Notes under the pieces: generated by a model
Told to the model about the DNA's origin: nothing
Database searches by the model: none
The model's input: only the letters and a program-made list of their open reading frames with translations
Assembly: GCF_003185895.1 (NCBI RefSeq)
Contig: NZ_QHLY01000004.1
Span: 62,001 to 126,000 of the forward strand
From: Cryobacterium arcticum
Lineage (GTDB): Bacteria > Actinomycetota > Actinomycetes > Actinomycetales > Microbacteriaceae
Length of the DNA: 64,000 nucleotides
Direction: 5' to 3'
Shown here: piece after piece, positions 16,930 to 25,468 of the stretch
Layout of the letters: the number at the start of each line of letters is the position of its first letter
Numbering within the stretch: position 1 is the stretch's first letter
Made by a program: the position numbers and the translations under genes

Positions 16930-18437
16930 CAGTCGGTCTGGCTGGAGCCGCCGGTGGGCCGGCCGTAGGTCTCCAGCAGGCGCAGCCAGACCTCGCTGAG
17001 GGTGGGGTAGCTGGGCACGGCGTGCCAGAGCCGGTTCAGTGGCACCTCGCCGACCACGGCGATGGTGGCTGCATGCAGCAGCTCGCCGACCGCGGCGCCC
17101 ACGAAGGTGACGCCGATCAGTACCTCCCGGTCGAGGTCCACGATCGCGCGCACCTGCCCGGTGTAGCCGTCGGCCTGGATGCTCGCACCGGCCACGTTGG
17201 CCAGGTCGTAGTCGAGCACCCGGATGCGGAAGCCGGCCTTCTCCGCGGCGGCCGCGGTGAGGCCCACCGAGGCGACCTCGGGGTCGGTGAAGGTGACCTG
17301 CGGCACCGCGGCGTGGTCGGCGGTGGCCACGTGGGTGCCCCAGGGGGCATCATCGACGGTGTGACCGGCGGCCCGGGCGGCGATCACGTCGCCGGCGGCG
17401 CGGGCCTGGTACTTGCCCTGGTGGGTGAGCAGCGCCCGGTGGTTGAGGTCGCCCGTGGCGTAGAGCCAGTCGCCGGCCAGGGCGGGGGAGTCGCCCTGCA
17501 CCAGCAGGGTGTCGTCCACGCTCACCCAGTCGCCCGGGGTGAGGCCAACGGTGTCCACCCCGAGGTCCTGGGTGCGCGGGATGCGGCCGGTGGCCACGAG
17601 CACCTCGTCGGCAACGACGGAGCGCCCGTCGGCCAGCACCAGCGCCACCTGGCCGGTCTCGATGCGGCGGGCGGCGGTGGGACTGGCCCCGGTGAGCACG
17701 GTGATGCCCGCCTCGGTGAGGGCGGCGCCCACCAGTTCACCGGCGAACGGTTCCTGGTCGCGCAGCAGCGAACTGCGCACCAGCAGGGTCACGTCCACCC
17801 CGAGCGACCGGTACGCGGCGGCCATCTCCACCGCCACCACCCCGCCGCCGATGACGGCGAGGCTGTCGGGCAGGTGGGTGACCGAGGTGGCATCCCGGCT
17901 GGTCCACGGGTTCACGTCGGCAAGGCCGTCGATGTCGGGCAGCAGGGCGCTGGAGCCCGTGCTGAGCACCACGGCGTGCGTGGCGGTGACGACGACGGTG
18001 CCCTCGGCGGTGTCGACGGTGACCTCGCGGATGCCGCTGAGCCGGGCATGGCCGCGCAGCAGCTCGATGCCGGCGGAGTCCAGCCAGTCGACCTGGCTGG
18101 AGTCATTCCAGTCGTGGGTCATCTCGGTGCGGCGGCGGAGCACCGCGGCCACGTCGAGCTGCCCGGTGACGGCCTCTTTCGCGCCGCCTACCCGGCGGGC
18201 GGCGGCGAGTACCGCGCCGCTCCGCAGCAGCGCCTTGGACGGCATGCAGGCCCAGTAGGAGCACTCCCCGCCCACCAACTCGGACTCGATCACGAGGGTC
18301 TTCAGCCCGGCCTGGGCGGTGCGGTCGGCCACGTTCTCGCCCACGGCGCCGGCGCCGATCACGATGACGTCGTAGCTGCGGCTCTCGCCGGCTGCGGGGG
18401 CGGATGTCGAGGTCTGGGTGCTGTCAGCGTCGCTCAT
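16929..18437 (-). CDS. FAD-dependent pyridine nucleotide-disulfide oxidoreductase (LpdA/dihydrolipoyl-dehydrogenase-like)
   Basis: 502-residue flavoprotein. FAD motif VIGAGAVGENVADR (about 25-38), redox-active disulfide motif GGECSYWACMPSKALL (about 56-71), NAD motif IGGGVVAVEMA (about 185-195), second FAD motif DWLYATGDLNH near 315. At the C-terminus the usual HAHPT catalytic His region reads PSYPTLSE, so the base His of lipoamide dehydrogenase is replaced; a quinone or other disulfide reductase role, as for mycobacterial LpdA, is more likely. The second of two ATGs is chosen because a TAGGCT -10 box ends six bases before it. Confidence 0.87.
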   Translation of the reverse strand: MSDADSTQTSTSAPAAGESRSYDVIVIGAGAVGENVADRTAQAGLKTLVIESELVGGECSYWACMPSKALLRSGAVLAAARRVGGAKEAVTGQLDVAAVLRRRTEMTHDWNDSSQVDWLDSAGIELLRGHARLSGIREVTVDTAEGTVVVTATHAVVLSTGSSALLPDIDGLADVNPWTSRDATSVTHLPDSLAVIGGGVVAVEMAAAYRSLGVDVTLLVRSSLLRDQEPFAGELVGAALTEAGITVLTGASPTAARRIETGQVALVLADGRSVVADEVLVATGRIPRTQDLGVDTVGLTPGDWVSVDDTLLVQGDSPALAGDWLYATGDLNHRALLTHQGKYQARAAGDVIAARAAGHTVDDAPWGTHVATADHAAVPQVTFTDPEVASVGLTAAAAEKAGFRIRVLDYDLANVAGASIQADGYTGQVRAIVDLDREVLIGVTFVGAAVGELLHAATIAVVGEVPLNRLWHAVPSYPTLSEVWLRLLETYGRPTGGSSQTD

Positions 18438-18483
18438 CATCGCAGCCTACCGACCCCACCCGACAGGAATCCAGACTCTGGTG

Positions 18484-19278
18484 TCAGCGGCCCTCGAAGA
18501 CCGCCTCGGTGCGGGTGAGGAACGCTTCCATGCCGATTCGGGCATCCGTGGAGCCGGCCAGCCGGGCCAGGGCGGGCTGTAGTTCGGCCTCGGCCGCCGC
18601 TGCACCCTCACGAAGAGCCAGCCGGGCGTTGGCGAGGGTGGCCTGCACGGCCAGCGGGGCCTGGGCGGCGATGCGCTCGGCGAGCTCGATCGCCCGGTGC
18701 AGCTCGCGGCCGTTGGGGGCGATCTCCTGCACCAGCCCGAGCCGGTGCGCCTCGCGGGCGTCGAACAGGTCGCCGGTGAGCAGCCAGCGCATGGCGTTGC
18801 CCCAGCCGGCGGCCCGGGGAAAACGGATGGTGGCGCCGCCGAACGGCAGGATGCCCCGGCTGACCTCGATCTGGCCGAACCGGGTGGATTCGGCGGCCAC
18901 GACGATGTCGCTGGCGAGCATCAGCTCGATGCCCAGGGTGAGACAGGTGCCCTGCACGGCGATCACGACGGGTTTGCTCAGCGCCGTGCCGTCGACCTGC
19001 CAGGGGTTGATGCCGCCCTCCGGCACCATCTCCAAGCCCTCGGGGCCGAGCCTCGGGCCGATGTCGGCCAAGTCGAGGCCGGCGGTGAAGTGTTCACCGA
19101 GCGCGTGCACCACGCCCACCCGCAGGTCGGGGTCGCGCTCGAGCTGCCCGTAGGCCAGGGCGAGCTGCTGCAGCATGGCGAAGTCCGCCGCGTTGCGCTT
19201 CTCCGGCCGGTTCAGGCCGATCAGCAGCAGGTGCCCCCGCCGCTCCACGACAACTCGAGCGTCCGACGCATCCGTCAC
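18484..19278 (-). CDS. Enoyl-CoA hydratase/isomerase (crotonase family)
   Basis: 264-residue crotonase. RPEKRNAADFAML (about 24-36) and HFTAGLDLADIG (about 63-74) form the CoA and oxyanion region; GTCLTLGIELMLASDI (about 110-125) and FGQIEVSRGILPFGG (about 134-148) keep both glutamates expected for hydratase activity. The usual crotonase-family length fits. Substrate chain length cannot be read. AAGGAG ribosome site before ATG. A 61-bp repeat element lies just upstream, between it and the arginase-family gene. Confidence 0.88.
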   Translation of the reverse strand: MTDASDARVVVERRGHLLLIGLNRPEKRNAADFAMLQQLALAYGQLERDPDLRVGVVHALGEHFTAGLDLADIGPRLGPEGLEMVPEGGINPWQVDGTALSKPVVIAVQGTCLTLGIELMLASDIVVAAESTRFGQIEVSRGILPFGGATIRFPRAAGWGNAMRWLLTGDLFDAREAHRLGLVQEIAPNGRELHRAIELAERIAAQAPLAVQATLANARLALREGAAAAEAELQPALARLAGSTDARIGMEAFLTRTEAVFEGR

Positions 19279-19304
19279 ATCGATCTCCTTCGATCACTGG
19301 TTTT

Positions 19305-19365
19305 CGCGAACCGTGAGAAAAGCACCGAAAAACTCGAGTTTTCGGGGCTTAGCTCACAGCTCGCG
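19305..19365 (-). repeat. 61-bp palindromic element, copy A
   Basis: Read on the minus strand it matches copies at 28750-28810 and 30989-31049 in length and most positions: outer CGCGA/TCGCG ends, GTGAGCTAAGCCCCGAAAA in the left half and a complementary right half ending in CTCAC, with CTCGAG at the centre. Here it separates two tandem genes, 9 bases after the arginase-family stop and 26 bases before the crotonase ATG. It can fold into one long hairpin. Confidence 0.85.
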
Positions 19366-19373
19366 GAGGGGAA

Positions 19374-20207
19374 TTAGCGGGTGAGGGCGCCGATGATGCG
19401 CAGAATGCTGGGCAGGTCGTCGTTCGCGGCTTCGGGGGAAGACGGCGCGAACCCGGCGATGGTGGCGCCGGCAAGGGTGAACTCCTTGCGCAGGGCCACG
19501 ATGGCGCCCGTGAGGCTCTCCACCGCCAGACCGAACGGATAGATATTCGACAGCCCCACGATGGTGGCGGGGTCGAGAACGTCGAGGTCGATGTGCAGGT
19601 AGATGTGCGCGGCACCGGTGCGCTTCACCGCGGCCACGAGAGCGTCGGGGCTGTTGAAGCTCTCCACCGGCACCAGCGGGATGCCCTGTTCGGTGATGTA
19701 GACATCCTCGGCCGGGTCGATGTCGCGCACGCCGGCCAACACCACCCGGTCGGGCGTGATGCGGGCATCCGGGTCGAGCGCGAGCCCGTCGGTGCCGTCG
19801 CCGAGGATGGCGCGCAGCACCATGCCGCCGAAGCCGCCGGACTGCGACGATTCGCTGGTGTGCAGGTCGGGGTGGGCGTCGAACCAGACCAGGGCGATGT
19901 CGCCGGGGTGCCGCCGGGAGGCGTGCTCGACGGCGCCGAACGAGACCCCGCAGTCGCCGCCGATGGTGAGCACCGGCTCGGTGCTGGTGCGCAGAACCGC
20001 GAGCTGCCGGTCCCGCACCGTCAACAGCGAGGAGAACCGGTGGATGCCGGTGTCCAGCGAGTCGCCGGCCTCGACCGGCACGTCGACCGGATAGGTGACC
20101 GAGAAGGGCAGGTCACCCCTGATCGCCTCCGCACCGTCGACAAGGCGCATCGCGCGAGGAGAAACCGAACCTTGCCACTGCGGCACAACCACGTAGTTGG
20201 GAGACAC
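19374..20207 (-). CDS. Arginase/agmatinase-family ureohydrolase
   Basis: 277-residue ureohydrolase-fold enzyme. Metal-binding motifs: GGDCGVSFG (about residues 84-92), WFDAHPDLHT (about 108-117) and HIDLDVLDP (about 210-218), containing the Asp and His ligands of the binuclear manganese site; the first motif has GGDC where GGDHS is usual, so one ligand (His) is changed to Cys. That substitution leaves the activity uncertain. Substrate could be arginine, agmatine, formiminoglutamate or another guanidino compound. GTG start chosen because a CATACT -10 box ends six bases before it. Confidence 0.85.
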   Translation of the reverse strand: MSPNYVVVPQWQGSVSPRAMRLVDGAEAIRGDLPFSVTYPVDVPVEAGDSLDTGIHRFSSLLTVRDRQLAVLRTSTEPVLTIGGDCGVSFGAVEHASRRHPGDIALVWFDAHPDLHTSESSQSGGFGGMVLRAILGDGTDGLALDPDARITPDRVVLAGVRDIDPAEDVYITEQGIPLVPVESFNSPDALVAAVKRTGAAHIYLHIDLDVLDPATIVGLSNIYPFGLAVESLTGAIVALRKEFTLAGATIAGFAPSSPEAANDDLPSILRIIGALTR

Positions 20208-20269
20208 CCCCTCAGTATGCTCCCCAGCCCGGGCCCGGCGCATCTGTCTGCGTGGGTCCGGTGCGACCG

Positions 20270-20929
20270 TCAGACGGCCTCGGGCATGTCCCGGTACCGG
20301 ATGGCGGCCGACACGGCCTCCCGCAGCTCGAATTCAGCCAGGCGCGGGCCATAGCCCGGGGTGCCGCGCTGGATGCGCCAGCCTTCGTTGAGCGGCCCGA
20401 GGTCGACGGTGTCGAAACCGAAGTCGTCAAGTAGGGCGGTGACCGTGGCGCGGGCATCGGGGTCGTTGCCCGCGATCACGAGCGCGCGGCGGTCCTCGGT
20501 GCCGGCGGGCAGCCCGTCGGTGGTGAGGTCGGCGGCGTAGATGTGGTTGAACGCCTTGACGACCTTGGCGTCGGGAACCAGGTCCTGCAGCAGCTCGGCC
20601 GTGGTGGTGGTCTCCTCATCGAGGGCCACGATGTCGCCGTCGCGCTGGGGGTAGTAGTTGTTGGTGTCGATCACCGTCTTGCCGGCCAGTTCCGCCAGCG
20701 GCAGGGTGTGGATCTGGTGCAGCGGAATGGTCACGACCACCAGGTCGCCGGCCGTGGCGGCCTCGGCGGGAAGGGCGGCGCGGGCGCGCGGGCCGAGCTC
20801 GGCCACCAGGCCCTCCAGGGTGGCCGGGCCGCGGGAATTACTCACCACGACGTCGTATCCGCTGGCCACGCCGAGGCGGGCGAGCTGGCTGCCGATGTTA
20901 CCTGCACCGATGATTCCGAGAGTAGTCAT
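20270..20929 (-). CDS. NADPH-dependent F420 reductase-like oxidoreductase
   Basis: 219-residue Rossmann protein of the F420:NADP reductase / ProC-like group. N-terminal motif IIGAGNIGSQLARLG (about 5-19), SNSRGPATL near 31-39, and VIDTNNYYPQRDGDI near 92-106. DTNNY is characteristic of this family. It may reduce F420 or simply be a NAD(P)-binding reductase. A TATTGT box lies seven bases before ATG. The strong hairpin at 20942-20978 separates it from pspA. Confidence 0.8.
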   Translation of the reverse strand: MTTLGIIGAGNIGSQLARLGVASGYDVVVSNSRGPATLEGLVAELGPRARAALPAEAATAGDLVVVTIPLHQIHTLPLAELAGKTVIDTNNYYPQRDGDIVALDEETTTTAELLQDLVPDAKVVKAFNHIYAADLTTDGLPAGTEDRRALVIAGNDPDARATVTALLDDFGFDTVDLGPLNEGWRIQRGTPGYGPRLAEFELREAVSAAIRYRDMPEAV

Positions 20930-20941
20930 GCTGGTGACAAT

Positions 20942-20978
20942 ACAGAACGGCCCCGAAATGTTCCCGGGGCCGTTCTGT
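20942..20978. terminator. Strong hairpin between pspA and the reductase gene
   Basis: Perfect 14-bp arms (ACAGAACGGCCCCG and complement) with a 9-base loop, starting 19 bases after the pspA stop on the minus strand. No T-tract follows. Its place suggests the pspA terminator; because it abuts the next gene's promoter it should insulate the two. Confidence 0.8.
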
Positions 20979-20997
20979 CGTGCACGTGCAGGATGCG

Positions 20998-21729
20998 TTA
21001 CTGCTCGATCGACGAGGGCGTGCCGGCCTTGAGCGCGGCGAAGCGGGCATCCACCTCGGTGAGCTCGCCGAGGTCGTCGAGGCTCTCGAACTGGGCGTCC
21101 AGGCTGGAAGCGGCGAGCTCGCTCGCGCCGCGCACCTTGGCCTCTTCGCGGCGGATCTTGTCTTCGAACCGGCTGACCTCGCTGGTGGGGTCCATCATGT
21201 CGATGCTCTTCACGGCGTCCATGACCTGCGACTGCGCCGCCGCGGTCTTGGACCGGGCGATGAGCTCGCTGCGCTTGGCGGTGAGCTGACCCAGCTTGGT
21301 CTTCATGGTGTTGAGGCCGGTCTTGAGCTGCTCGACCACGGCGCTCTGGCTCGCGATCTGCGGTTCGGCGTCCGTCGCCTCCTTCTCGGACTGCAGCTGG
21401 CGGCTGAGCGCCACCTTGGCGAGGTTGTCGAACTTGTCGGCGTCGACGGTGTTGCCGGCCCCGCGCAGCTCGTCGGCCTTGCGGCTGGCGGCGAGGGCCT
21501 TGCGACCCCACTCGCCGGCGGCCTGCACGTCTTCGCGGTGGTCGTCCTCGAGCAGCCGCAGGTTGCCGATGGTCTCGGCGATCGCGCTCTCGGCGTCGAC
21601 GATGCTGTTGGTGAAGTCCCGCACCATCTGGTCGAGCATCTTCTCGGGGTCTTCCGCGGAGTCCAGCAGCGCGTTGATGTTCGCCCTGGTGAGCTGGGCG
21701 ATGCGGCCGAAGATCGACTGCTTGGTCAT
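20998..21729 (-). CDS. pspA: PspA/IM30 envelope-stress protein
   Basis: 243 residues, almost entirely helical. It starts MTKQSIFGRIAQLTRANINALL, the amphipathic N-terminal helix that binds membranes, then has long coiled-coil helices with DPEKMLDQMVRDF (about 27-39), the conserved core of PspA/Vipp1. It forms ESCRT-III-like scaffolds that stabilise damaged cytoplasmic membrane. AAAGGA ribosome site. A TPM-domain protein, a frequent PspA partner in actinobacteria, is encoded about 4 kb away, not adjacent. Confidence 0.94.
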   Translation of the reverse strand: MTKQSIFGRIAQLTRANINALLDSAEDPEKMLDQMVRDFTNSIVDAESAIAETIGNLRLLEDDHREDVQAAGEWGRKALAASRKADELRGAGNTVDADKFDNLAKVALSRQLQSEKEATDAEPQIASQSAVVEQLKTGLNTMKTKLGQLTAKRSELIARSKTAAAQSQVMDAVKSIDMMDPTSEVSRFEDKIRREEAKVRGASELAASSLDAQFESLDDLGELTEVDARFAALKAGTPSSIEQ

Positions 21730-21834
21730 GTGAATGTCCTTTCGACGGGGATCAACGCTTAGAAACTACCGCGTTCACCTCCGCATTTACCTGTATGACG
21801 GCAAGCCTGCAGAGAAGGATGATCAATGGATAGT

Positions 21835-21860
21835 GTGTTTTCACACGGTGTTTTCACACG
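21835..21860. repeat. Perfect tandem 13-bp repeat, each unit palindromic
   Basis: GTGTTTTCACACG occurs twice in immediate succession. Each unit contains inverted arms GTGT and ACAC around TTTC. It lies in the 157-base gap between divergent pspA and the RBBP9-like hydrolase gene, 26 bases before the latter's ATG. Two operators for an unknown regulator is the simplest reading. Confidence 0.7.
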
Positions 21861-21886
21861 CCCATCGACTCTCAAGGATCCCCACC

Positions 21887-22438
21887 ATGCCCACCCCCCT
21901 GAGCCTGACGATAGTTCCGGGCATCAACGGCTCCGCCGACAAGCACTGGCAGACCCGTTGGGAGGCGACGCAGACGGATGCCGTGCGCATCCGCCCAGTC
22001 TCGTGGGACGAACCGGACCTGGAGGACTGGATCGCCGCCGTCGACGCGGCCGTGACCACTCCTGACACGATCATCGTGGCGCACAGCCTGGGCTGCCTGG
22101 CCGCCGCGGCGTGGCTGGCGCAGAACCCTGGCCGGGTACGCGGCGCCCTGCTGGTGGCCCCGCCCGACCGGTTCGGCCCGGACTTCCCGTCGGTGGCTCC
22201 GACCTTCCGCGCCGCCGAACCCGCCGCGCTCGGTACGCCGGCCCTGGTGATCGCCAGCGCCAACGACCCCTACTGCGCCCTCGGCACCGCGCGCACGCTT
22301 GCGACCGCGTGGGGCGCCGGGTTCGTCGAGGTCGGCAACCTCGGGCACATCAACATCGCCAGCAAGCTCGGCAACTGGCCGTCCGGACGGGCCATCCTCG
22401 ACGAGTTCGCCGAGAGCCTGGCCGGGATGGTGCGCTGA
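21887..22438 (+). CDS. RBBP9/YdeN-family alpha/beta hydrolase
   Basis: 183-residue serine hydrolase of the RBBP9 family. Signatures: IVPGINGSADKHWQTRWE (about 9-26), nucleophile elbow VAHSLGCLAA (about 68-77), SANDPYC (about 129-135; Asp) and GNLGHIN (about 155-161; His), a complete Ser-Asp-His triad. Substrate unknown. AAGGA ribosome site before ATG. Its TGA overlaps the M20 peptidase ATG (TGATG), making it first in a coupled four-gene operon. Confidence 0.87.
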   Translation: MPTPLSLTIVPGINGSADKHWQTRWEATQTDAVRIRPVSWDEPDLEDWIAAVDAAVTTPDTIIVAHSLGCLAAAAWLAQNPGRVRGALLVAPPDRFGPDFPSVAPTFRAAEPAALGTPALVIASANDPYCALGTARTLATAWGAGFVEVGNLGHINIASKLGNWPSGRAILDEFAESLAGMVR

Positions 22439-23769
22439 TGACCGATCCCGATGTGCTCACCCGGCAGACCGTCGACCTGCTGCGCGACCTGATCCGCAAC
22501 GCCTGCGTCAACGACGGCACCCCCGATTCCGGTGGAGAGATCCGCAGCGTGCGCACCCTCGAGGGCTTCTTCGCCGGCTCAGGGCTGGAGCTCGAAGTTG
22601 TGGAACCGCATGCCGGCCGGGGCTCGCTGATCGCGCGTCTCCGCGGCACCGACCCCAGCGCGCCGTCGCTGGCGCTGGTGGGGCACATCGACGTGGTGCC
22701 AGTGGACGAAAGCGGCTGGAGCCGCGACCCGTTTTCCGCCGACCTCGTCGACGGCGAAATCTGGGGCCGCGGCGCCCTCGACATGCTCTACCTCACCGCC
22801 AGCTACGCCGTCGTCATCCGCGACCTCGCCATGGGCCCGTTCCGCCCCCGCGGCGACCTGGTCTTCGCGGCCGTCGCCGACGAGGAGAGCGGCAGCCGCT
22901 TCGGGGTGGGTTGGATGACCGAACACCGGCTCGAGCTCATCGACGCCACCTCCGTGCTCACCGAGTCCGGTGGTGCCCCCGTGGGCGTGCGGCCGTCGAT
23001 CACCACCACCATCGGCGAGAAGGGAATCGCCGGCCGCCGCCTGGTGGTGCGCGGCACGCCCGGGCACGGCTCGGCGCCGTGGGGCGCCCGCAACGCCGCC
23101 GTGATAGCCGCGGAGGCCGTGACCCGGCTCGCCCGGTTCGACCCGCCGGTGCAGATCACCGCGGACTGGCGGCACTACGTGTCGGTGCTCGGCCTGCCCG
23201 GCGAACTGGCCGACCGGCTGGTCGACCCCGCGCGCATCGACGGGGCCGTGCACGAACTCGGCAAACTGGCCGGCTTCGCGCACGCCTCTACCCACACCAC
23301 CATCTCGCCCAACATCGTGCACGCGGGCGAGAAGGAGAACGTCATCCCGTCGCTGGCCACCGTGGACCTCGACATCCGGGTGCTGCCCGGCATCGACGCC
23401 GCCGATGTGGACGCCTACCTGCGCGAGGCGCTGGGTGACCTGATGGGCGACATCGAGATCGTCGGCGACAGGTTCGAGGCCGCCACCCGTTCTCCCGTCG
23501 ACACTCCGCTGTTCGCCGCGCTCAGCGCCGCCGTGGCCCGGGCCTACCCGAACGCCGACCTGTTGCCGGTGCTCAGCGTCGGCGGATCGGATGCGCGGTT
23601 CTACCGCTGGCGCGGTGTGCCCGCCTACGGCTTCGGCCTGCTCAGCCCGCGCTGGGACTACGGCACCTTCCGCACCCTGTTCCACGGCAACGACGAACGC
23701 ATCGACGTCGACTCGGTCGCCCTCACCGTGGCCGCGCTCGACTTCACCGTGCGCCAGGTGCTGGCATGA
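22438..23769 (+). CDS. M20-family metallopeptidase / deacylase
   Basis: 443 residues. Zinc-site motifs: GHIDVVPV (about 81-88, first His and catalytic Asp), WGRGALDM (about 109-116), and DEESGSRFG (about 146-154, catalytic Glu). These fit the M20 peptidase/ArgE-DapE superfamily of dipeptidases and N-acyl-amino-acid hydrolases. The lid domain lies about residues 190-330. Starts on the preceding stop and ends overlapping the GNAT gene (ATGA). Substrate unknown. Confidence 0.9.
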   Translation: MTDPDVLTRQTVDLLRDLIRNACVNDGTPDSGGEIRSVRTLEGFFAGSGLELEVVEPHAGRGSLIARLRGTDPSAPSLALVGHIDVVPVDESGWSRDPFSADLVDGEIWGRGALDMLYLTASYAVVIRDLAMGPFRPRGDLVFAAVADEESGSRFGVGWMTEHRLELIDATSVLTESGGAPVGVRPSITTTIGEKGIAGRRLVVRGTPGHGSAPWGARNAAVIAAEAVTRLARFDPPVQITADWRHYVSVLGLPGELADRLVDPARIDGAVHELGKLAGFAHASTHTTISPNIVHAGEKENVIPSLATVDLDIRVLPGIDAADVDAYLREALGDLMGDIEIVGDRFEAATRSPVDTPLFAALSAAVARAYPNADLLPVLSVGGSDARFYRWRGVPAYGFGLLSPRWDYGTFRTLFHGNDERIDVDSVALTVAALDFTVRQVLA

Positions 23770-24266
23770 CCGTCACGACCGGCACCGTGCAGATCCACAC
23801 GGTTGCCTGGACGGATGCGCGGGCCGTGGCGCTGCGTGCGGCCATGGACGACGAGATCATGCCCCGCTACGCCGATCGGTTCGAGACCATCTCGACAACG
23901 GATGCCGCGGCGACCGACGCCGCATTCGCCATCGACCCGAACACCATGGTGCTCACCCTCATCGCGACGGTGGACGGTGTGCCCGCGGGCCACGCCGCCC
24001 TGCGTATGCTCGGCGAGGAATACGAGCTGAAGCGCCTCGTCACCCTGGCCGCGTATCGCGGCCGGGGCGTCAGCAAGGCGCTCATCAGCGCTGTCGAGGC
24101 CGAGGCATCCGCTCGGGGTGCTCGCCGGCTGATCCTGCAGACCGGTGACCGGCAGCCGGAGGCGGTGCGGCACTACGAGCACCTCGGCTACACGCCGATC
24201 CCGATCTACCCGCCCTACGAGGCGATCTGGTTCTCCCTCTGCTACGAACGGATGCTGCCCGCATGA
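23766..24266 (+). CDS. GNAT N-acetyltransferase
   Basis: 166-residue GNAT-fold protein. The acetyl-CoA loop is AYRGRGVSKALI (about residues 98-109), preceded by the strand ELKRLVTLA, and followed by YEHLGYTPIP, the usual C-terminal helix and strand. ATGA overlaps on both sides couple it to an M20 hydrolase and an FAD amine oxidase, suggesting acylation/deacylation and oxidation of one amine-type substrate, which is inference. Confidence 0.88.
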   Translation: MTVTTGTVQIHTVAWTDARAVALRAAMDDEIMPRYADRFETISTTDAAATDAAFAIDPNTMVLTLIATVDGVPAGHAALRMLGEEYELKRLVTLAAYRGRGVSKALISAVEAEASARGARRLILQTGDRQPEAVRHYEHLGYTPIPIYPPYEAIWFSLCYERMLPA

Positions 24267-25372
24267 ACACGCGCGTTGACACCCTCGTGATCGGCGGCGG
24301 CGCCATGGGTTCTGCGGCGGCCTGGCAGCTGGCCCGCCGCGGCCGCGACGTGACCCTGCTCGAGCGGTTCGAGCCCGGGCACACTAACGGTGCCTCGCAC
24401 GGTGCCTCCCGCAACTTCAACCTCAGCTACTCCGACCCCACCTACGTGGCCATGCTCATCGAGGCGCTACAGCTGTGGCGGGAGCTCGAAGACGAGACCG
24501 ACACCCGGCTGCTCGAGCAGGTGGGCCTGGTCAACCACGGCGCGGGCCAGCCGTTCGCCGAGGTACACGCCGCTCTGACCGCAGTGGGGTTCGACCCCGA
24601 GATGCTCAGCGTCGCCGCCGCCGCCGAGCGCTGGCCGGGCATCCGCTTCGACACCGAAGTGCTCTACACACCCGAAGCCGGCCGGCTGAACGCGAACGCG
24701 TCGGTGGCGGCCCTGCAGGCCGCCGCAGCAGCCCTCGGGGCCCGGGTGGAGCACGGGATGCCCGTCACCCGAATCACCGTCGCGGGCGACGACCGGGTGC
24801 TCGTGGCCACCGACACCGAACAGTTCGAGGCCCGCCGGGTGATCGTGACCCTCGGCGCCTGGACCAGCTCCCTGCTCGGCGGCCTGCTGCCGCTGCCCAA
24901 GCTGGTGGTCACCCAGGAGCAGCCGGCCCACTTCGCCGTGCTCGACACCAGCTTCACTTGGCCGGGCTTCAACCACGGCTACCGCCCTGGCACCGCCGGC
25001 TACGACTACTGGCGCTCGCCGGTCTACGGCATGCACACCCCCGGCGAGGGCATCAAGGCCGGCTGGCACGGCGTCGGCCCCGTCGTCGACCCCGACCACC
25101 GCGACTTCACCGCGGAACCCGAACAGCTGCTGGCCCTGCGCCGCTACGCCCGCGAGTGGCTGCCGGGCGCGGATGCCGACAGTTTCGTCGAAATCAGCTG
25201 CACCTACACGACCACACCCGACTCGAATTTCGTGCTCGACCGGCGCGGCCCCGTGGTCGTGGGCGCGGGCTTCTCCGGGCACGGTTTCAAGTTCACCCCC
25301 ACCGTCGGCCGCATCCTCGCCGACCTGGCCGACGACCTCCCCGCTCCGCCCCTGTTCGCGCTCGATCGCTAG
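24263..25372 (+). CDS. Sarcosine-oxidase / N-methyltryptophan-oxidase-like FAD enzyme
   Basis: 369-residue FAD-dependent amine oxidase of the monomeric sarcosine oxidase (SolA) type. FAD motif VIGGGAMGSAAAWQLARRG (about 9-27), HGASRNFNLSYSD near 47-59, and near residue 312 ISCTYTTTPDSNFVLD, which contains the cysteine that binds FAD covalently in this family; VVGAGFSGHGFKFTP ends the fold. Typical substrates are N-methyl amino acids. Last gene of the coupled operon starting at the RBBP9-like hydrolase. Confidence 0.88.
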   Translation: MNTRVDTLVIGGGAMGSAAAWQLARRGRDVTLLERFEPGHTNGASHGASRNFNLSYSDPTYVAMLIEALQLWRELEDETDTRLLEQVGLVNHGAGQPFAEVHAALTAVGFDPEMLSVAAAAERWPGIRFDTEVLYTPEAGRLNANASVAALQAAAAALGARVEHGMPVTRITVAGDDRVLVATDTEQFEARRVIVTLGAWTSSLLGGLLPLPKLVVTQEQPAHFAVLDTSFTWPGFNHGYRPGTAGYDYWRSPVYGMHTPGEGIKAGWHGVGPVVDPDHRDFTAEPEQLLALRRYAREWLPGADADSFVEISCTYTTTPDSNFVLDRRGPVVVGAGFSGHGFKFTPTVGRILADLADDLPAPPLFALDR

Positions 25373-25468
25373 CCGCGACGCAGGGCCCGTCGCCCAGTTG
25401 CCGCAAAGTGCCGCTTCCTGCTCGTCGAGGTGGTCTATTGCCGCAAGTCGGGCTCCCCATCGGCGACC

